Shown: positions 57,181 through 64,000 of the stretch, in pieces
Position numbering within the stretch: position 1 is the stretch's first letter
How the letters are laid out: each line of letters opens with the position of its first letter
NCBI RefSeq assembly: GCF_014839805.1
Contig: NC_051119.1
Coordinates: 1,800,743-1,864,742 of the forward strand
Reading direction: 5' to 3'
From: Manduca sexta
Taxonomy: Eukaryota > Arthropoda > Insecta > Lepidoptera > Sphingidae
DNA: 64,000 bases
Position numbers and translations under genes: made by a program
Notes under the pieces: generated by a model
What the model was told of the DNA's origin: nothing
The model's input: the letters and a program-made list of their open reading frames with translations, nothing else
The model's database searches: none

Positions 57181-60100
57181 TTTTATATATTATTATAATA
57201 AAAAATCTCAATTTCATTTAAGATCCCAAACCATACAACAACTAACGTCACCATAATATTGTTATTGCTAGGTATTAAGCACGTGGCATGTGATCGGCGG
57301 TCTAATTAGGTGCCAGTGCTCGGGTAATAGCACTGTTGCGTTCTAGATCGACAACATTGCAACTGGTGTATCTACTGATGGGTGAAATACCTAATATCGA
57401 CAATGTCAAGGTGCGTCCGCAATGCGATGTGACACAAATATTTGATCATGCGTGACCCTTATCATGAGGCGAGCAAACCGAGACGACTGCTTTAATTTTA
57501 GCCATTTTTCATTCGTTGTCGGTCACCAGGTAGGTAATCTATACCAGATGGTCAAAGCTGAAGCAGGCAAGCAGCACCAGACATCGCACAACTAATGTTA
57601 AAAGCGCCGTGATGTGTAATGAGACTGGGTACATTGTGTAGGACTCGGTCGCATGACGCGCGCCGCACTGTACTCGCGACTCGGCTGTTTCGTTATTACC
57701 ACCGGTTCCCTAGAGAGCGCGTGAGTCACGGGGCGCACGACGCTCCAAGTGCGGACCGCTGCACCGACCAGGAAGAGACTCATTTACAGAAATGCTGCCG
57801 CAATATCACTCGTACTATTGATAAACCCATACACTAATGTAAGAATATATTTTGAATCGGAGTATAATTGACACCGCTTGCGCAACATCAATGTTGCCCG
57901 ACCTACGAACTTAGATTGAGGAGGCTTCAGCCGCCGAGTTTGATAAATTGCGGACGTGTGTTGCGTCACCATACTACCGTGGCTCGCGGTACATGGTGCG
58001 CGCAGTATGCGGTGAGGCGACCTCGCCGACAACACCGAACAAAAATCACATCCGCCATCAATTATCAGTTTCTCAACATGTGATCGGTGACGTCGCGGAG
58101 GTCTCGTGTCGACACTCCGCAGCACCGATGCCTCACAGCAGACGCTACGGTTGGCGTAAAGCGATACTGGAGTGAGTTAGTGATGGATGATTTGAATATT
58201 TTCACCATAATTCAGTTTTACTTTCTGAATCTATTCTTTATTTAGTAATAGTGCCATTATGGCGTATGCAATCAAAATTACATTTTATTGATATTTGTTT
58301 TGTTCAAACCATACTCTTTTTTTATTTCACATCTACGGTTGTAGTTACATAATATAGGGTTCCTTTTACAAAAGAATAAGTATGTGGTCTACTTTAGTAA
58401 CGCGATGTCTAAACGACCTTGTAATTGTAACACATATACACAACTTTTATTTTTCTATATAGATATCTGAAGTATTTGGTGACACGATTCTAACTACATT
58501 TAATATACAGAGTTACTGCTGAGCTATGGAGACAAAAGCAGTTGGTCCTAAAAAGGAGTTAATTGATGAGTGGGTAAATGTTGGTTTAAATGCTTGCTCA
58601 AGGTTACGGATTCCAGTTTAAACACTCGCCGTGCGCGAATAAACAAAGCAAGGTACTTGCGCCGAATCTTATTGTAATCAAATTATTTGCGGCGATGTGT
58701 TTAGGCGTGACTTAGTGGTTGAACCGCGCGCGTCCGCCATTAGACACGGTAAGTCAATTCGCTGACTCACCGACAAAAAGTTTGTCAGTTCTGGAGACGC
58801 TCCGCCGATGATTGTGATTATGCTCCACTGACTACGGGTGGGTTGCGCCAGCGGTGTGACGCGATCTCTTTGACTAGAGCTACGTGAGCAGGCCTGGAGG
58901 GTGATCGTGTATAGTAAGTAACAACTCCAAGACCTGCGAGTGGCAAAGCTTTCAGCTATTCGGGCGCCCGGGGTAAAATTTCTGTCGGGCTAACCACTTC
59001 TCAAATGTCCGCCTCTGTTTGGGAAACCAGGAGAACTTGTTTTAACTTTTGGCCCTCACTTTAGAGACAACTAATGTGTTGGATGGTGATCACTTGACTA
59101 TTTAATCTGAAACTAGTACAAGCAGTGGAGGTGGAGGCCGCGTCGGGGCCGCAGCGCGTCGCTTTGTGATGCGCGTGTCGTGGCTCCGTGACGGCCTTCA
59201 CGCGCGGGCTCCAGCCGGCGTGTGTGATGTGACCTCAGGGCTCCGACGACTGGCACGCTACAGGTGTACCGACATTATATTATATACGCTACATCAATAA
59301 CTTTAAGTACTTATAACTAACGCAATATAAATGCGCGTGTCTTGTGGAAAATGCCATTTGAAATCATGTCATGCGTATGATACTGAGCCAAATTTCTTTC
59401 TAAAGTTACTTTAATGGGCAAACACTTATCTCCTAAAAACTGCGCCTCCGTGATTTAGCGGCAGCGATTACTGGGCTTTGGACTGAGAAAACCTAATCGC
59501 GCCTCCCAGATCAGATTACTTGCTGTGGGTTTTTCTAAAAAGACCTCCCCGGCTGGTCATAAATAAGTAATAACTAATCTAAAAAGTTTTTGCAGCGTGC
59601 GTGTATAACAATTCACATTGTAGCGTTACGGAGGCTGAAACACTAGAGCTGATCCTGTCCCTGCGTTCAAAGTGCGCGCGCGCAGGTCGGCTTGATCACA
59701 TTGCATTGTCATGGCGTGCCTATCGCGGCGGCCGGCGACCTCTCACCGGAGCTAAACGGTCACATTGGAGTCAATAACACTATTTACACACGACACTACG
59801 CATGCCGCAACGTCGTGCAGCAGCGCGGGACCTTACAATCAACGCTTGCTAGCCTACTTGACTGAGCGGTTTACGTTTCGGTTGTGAAACGAGAGGTTGC
59901 AGGTTCTATTAAGCAAAAAATAAACACGCGCTGAAATACAGCATTGATGTATATGTTGCGCCACAAAGTCTATGCGTATACCGGCGCACGCGCACGCTAG
60001 GCCCGAGGTCCGAGGCGGACCGCGACCGGCGAAGGGCGCCGTGTGGCGAAACGTTTGCTTGGATTACACGCACGAGGCCGGAGTAATGTCAATACGAAGA

Positions 60101-63100
60101 GCACATACGAGCGCGGCCACGGACACTTGCGTGTTGCGACACTGCGCAGGACAGCACCGCCGTGCAAACCATTAACACCAAACACTGATTTTTTACAGTT
60201 CTGTTCTGTCTGCCTCGATGGTTTAGTTATATTCCATACGTGGTGCGACATGGGACTGAGGTCGCCGGTTCAAAACCCGAGTAGGTCAAAGTGATATTAG
60301 GTTTTTCGGCTTCTTCTGCCTGAAGTCTGGAATTAGTGCTCGATTGTAGCTCGCTCCCTATCTCATTAAAAGACAAAGCACACTTGACGAATTAACGTTA
60401 TAGTTCTATAATCCTTATTCAAAAGGTGATAGCGGTACTCTATCGCTAAGTCTACGCCGCGCCACAAGTCTTTACCACCTTAAAAAGGGTTTACTTTTGA
60501 CCCGTAACAAGTAGCGGGAATACTCCATCGAATAAATAACACGACATCATAACATCAATTGTATACGAATAATACAATAAAACGAATGATAGGGCCCGGA
60601 ACCGTCGCCACAGTGTCCGGCTCGCACTTGGATGATTGTTGCGCTAAATGTTCCTATCAACATTCGCAACAGGTCGCACGTCGGATGGTGAGCGGCACGC
60701 CTGCCAGACGCTGTAGCAAGTATCAAATTACGAAGCACTGCATGAAGCCACATCGAGATAATCATCAAGAATAAACTCTCGTCAATCGATATTTTGTTCT
60801 GGCTGCACTGAACTTGCTATAAAGTCGATTCTACATGCACACGACGTAATATACTCAAATACGGCCCCGTCACTGCCCTGCCACGGCACGGCGGTGCAAC
60901 AGCGCTGTCATTTTATTGTGTCTATCATCGCCTAGCAACCGGGTTCGTTGTCTCGCAATAATGCAGTCACTCGCGGCGCAACTCGTGCGCTTACATTATA
61001 TTGCACTCTGTTTATCACATACTCGTACGCATATTTTATGAAATATTAAATATTGGATGCGTTAAGAGCGTTCATGGCGAGCCACGCCAGGCCGCGGTCT
61101 TGTTTCCCCACCAACACCTAACACCTATTGAATTGTTACCCGAAAGGAATTTCGGTATAGTGGGAACAATGTTTTTGAATTTTATATGATTTTAAAACTT
61201 GTAGTTATCCAAGTGTGCGCTCACTATTGTGGTAGAATGAACCTTTGTACAGATATGCGACATGAGAATAACACGATATATTTGCTGAGCATACAAATAC
61301 AAATATTTGTATTGGTTCTAATTAGATCCCGTATTGATTTGATTCCCAGCCGTCTCGCCGGCCACTACGCCACCGAGCCTGTGGGCTGTAATATGAATGT
61401 TCCTGTGAAGGCTCCCAGGCGAGTGAGTGAGAGCTCAGTAGTACTCGCCGCGGCGCACGCTCGGCCCGGACACTAGACAGACGGCTGTGTCGCGCGGTGA
61501 CCCGCCTGATAGCGCGCAGGGCTCGCTACTATTCATATTACCGAGTCCAACGAAATCTACTTTCATCCCTAATTCTGATATAATTTGAGATTAATATATG
61601 AAATACTATATGAAATAGATTTTTTAGGAACTGTAAGTACGCCGCGGTCTGTGTACGGCCGAGGATTTTCCGCCCTTGGGCTATATAATATGAAATTAAT
61701 CAGCATTAGGCTTGGAAGGATAGCATATTGGATACTTAAAGAAAATATACTATTTTCCTGGCACGGTAGCCAACCCTATTCCCAATACGCCCCCGGCGCG
61801 GCGCGGCGCGGCGCCGAGAGGTCACTGACTCTTACTGATAACTATTGTGATCTATTAATTTAGTTTCAATGTATCAAAATATATAAAACATATTATGCCA
61901 TCGCATATTCAGTCCATAATATTTAATAGGTATCACAAATAATTATTAGTTAAAACTCGGGATTTTCTAATCAATCAACTGCTACAAATACATAGTTATT
62001 TTCTCGAAGTAGATATTAAATGTCAATGTGTGCTGTCCACAGCCTTGGCGGCAACCCAAGAGTACCTTAACAAAGCCAAGCATACAATAGTAGAGTTGGT
62101 ATACACGTTATGGTGTCTGCAGGTCGCAGCGGCGCGGCGCGGTGTCGCGGGTAAAGGACCGCGCGCACCTGCGCACCCGCACGCACCGCGCACCCCCTTG
62201 CACCGCACACCGTGCTGGAAGCTCTAGCCAGCGCAATAACTAGTTACGCACGCCCCGAACACACTAACTGGCTCTTATTGCAGATATAACTAATATAAAA
62301 CCTTCCAGTCACACGCTGTACTCACTACAATATCAAGTGTTATATCGAGCGTCTCTGAGACACCATGATACATGGAATAAACACGAATCAAAAAACTATA
62401 TCGGCGCCAGAGGCGAGCCCGCGACCTCCCGTTTAACGACCGATCAATACTCGCTGCGCTGCTGACAAATACGTCCATAGGTTCGCTCGTCCGTAAATCG
62501 ATTCATCAGCAATAGTTTCGATACCGCGTGTGTCCACACTAGCTACCGACGGGCTCGGTATCGGTAGTCGGCGCTACATGTATAACACATGTCAACACTT
62601 GTTAACAATTCGTGCACTCACGCCGAATTGCGAAATACCCGAAAAATCACGAATAATATTATCAAATGTCGACAGGACATCCGGCTCGATAGCGGCCGTA
62701 GTAAAGCGTGACGAAACACCCGCGGGACTCGCCACAGCCACCGCTCGCCGCTGCACGCCGACATACACAATACGACAAGAATACTACTAAAATGTTTATT
62801 CGGAATTAAAAAAGCTCATGTTCATGTTCAGCGTTCCAATACAACAAGCAATCAGATGCAATAACTATTTATATTAGTATGAATTAATGACTAAAGTGTG
62901 TAGAAGCCACTTGGTACAAATGAAGGAATCTAGCTTTACATCCGCATACGATCCGAGCTTTATCGAACACGCGGGACGAGCGAGGGGGTCACCTGATGCC
63001 AAATGACCACTCACACCTGATCAACATTGCCTTACAAGCCTTATATGAAAATTATTTTAAGCGTCCTACACCGTAATGATGTGTAAAAGTAAAAGCGAGA

Positions 63101-64000
63101 GCTGATTCTACAAAAACAACGCACGATGAAGAATTCCTTGCAAATCACGTCCAGGGGGAATGGACCGAAGCTTGCGCTTCGTGTAATGGAATCTATCTCG
63201 GGTGGTATTGGTTGAAAGGGATACCTCTGCGCAGAAATGTCTTTACGTGACTAGCGCGACTGTTAACAAAATGTTCGAGTCAGCGTGCAGGGAACGTCCG
63301 CTGCGATAACTGCTGATACTGTGCTAATAGCCACTAAATTACGTACACCGATAATATTTATCGTCAATATGGTCACAACTTGTGGGCGTTTCTAGATTAA
63401 AACAAACGAATCACGCGTGATACAATTTTAACAAGGCTGCAGGTCTGTGTCGATTGGTACATATCACTGCTTTGTTTAGTTCCCCCGTTATGCATCAGTG
63501 TTCAAGCTCTATGGTTGTGGGGGTTCGAAAGTAATTGTAACAAGTGTGAACCAAAGTATAATGAGATTATACCGTAGGACTGGAGCTCTCTATGACCTTC
63601 ACACATCATGATGTCTAAGAATGATGGATGCGACGCAGTGTCATTGGTAATGAACTACGTTTTGTAATATACTAAGTAATATACTACTGTTAAAGGATGG
63701 AGACGTTTAGCATCAAAGTATATTACGGACATCTGTTATTGTAAACAGTAGAACAAACATTATCATTTTACCTATGAGTGCCGTATCTCACTTATTTCTC
63801 ATCTCAGTTTACGAATATTATCTAATAATTATATGCAAAAGTTTATGAAAGGGTTTGGATGTTCGTTAGAACTTTGAAGTAATTGATGAAATTTTCGCGC
63901 GAATAGATCATGTCTTGGATTACAAATATAATGTATAGGTTCCGTTTTGTCCCCGTAATTTGCATTCGTAGGAAATATTTGAATGATTTTATCTGGTTTT
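57181..64000. other. Region without a recognised coding gene
   Basis: Alternates AT-rich DNA with short CpG-rich islands (about 57640-57770, 59120-59260, 61360-61480, 61790-61815, 62120-62215, 62690-62765). Weak tRNA-like heads lie near 59450-59530, 59840-59915 and 61330-61380. Some islands have splice-like edges, for example 62625-62780 on the - strand ending GGC|GTGAGTG, so they may be 5' UTR exons of the glycosyltransferase or of an unseen gene. Confidence 0.35.
60208..60365 (+). mobile_element. tRNA-headed SINE
   Basis: CTGCCTCGATGGTTTAGTTA (A-box), GGTCGCCGGTTCAAAACCCG (B-box) and a body with CTGCCTGAAGTCTGGAATTA, shared with 12950-13150. Confidence 0.7.

Overview
The window looks like nuclear DNA of a moth or butterfly (Lepidoptera). 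Genes have short exons and GT-AG introns, the background is AT-rich, and the intergenic and intronic space is packed with Lepidoptera-type dispersed repeats: tRNA-headed SINEs, small inverted-repeat elements, an RTE-type LINE tail and a DD37D (maT-type) mariner. All family names come from reading motifs by eye; no database search was possible. There is one 500-base assembly gap (46503-47002).

Left part (1-3.6 kb): three unrelated genes sit head-to-tail on the + strand with almost no space between them. They are the C-terminal part of an RPS19BP1/AROS-like protein (stop at 1665-1667), a complete DPM2-like small membrane protein (1680-2014) and a complete nicotinamide riboside kinase (2020-3555). 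The gaps are 12 and 5 bases, and the junctions lie inside shared exons, so the layout suggests a tricistronic (or at least dicistronic) mRNA. Next (5.4-18.6 kb, - strand) come five exons of a secreted precursor resembling the prodomain of a spaetzle-type Toll ligand. They run from the signal-peptide exon at 18643 to a furin-like site and the start of the mature region near 5419. The cystine-knot exons were not found, so this gene may continue left of the window with the three-gene cluster nested in an intron.

Middle (21.8-43 kb, + strand): two complete tandem secreted carboxylesterases, each with 11 coding positions in matching phases. Both keep a Ser-Glu-His triad. The first carries two adjacent 169-base versions of exon 7 separated by only 17 bases, which looks like mutually exclusive splicing. 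Most of version 7a resembles the neighbouring paralogue more than its own twin 7b, a gene-conversion signature.

Right part (43-64 kb): a roughly 3 kb stretch bounded by 300-base inverted arms, the gap, a decayed Mutator-like transposase fragment, several perfect hairpins, a nearly intact mariner with two single-base deletions, a GC-rich promoter-like block with a perfect NRF-1-type palindrome, and a GT31 beta-1,3-glycosyltransferase whose coding region is one uninterrupted exon (- strand, 55589-56722). From 57.2 to 64 kb no coding gene was recognised.
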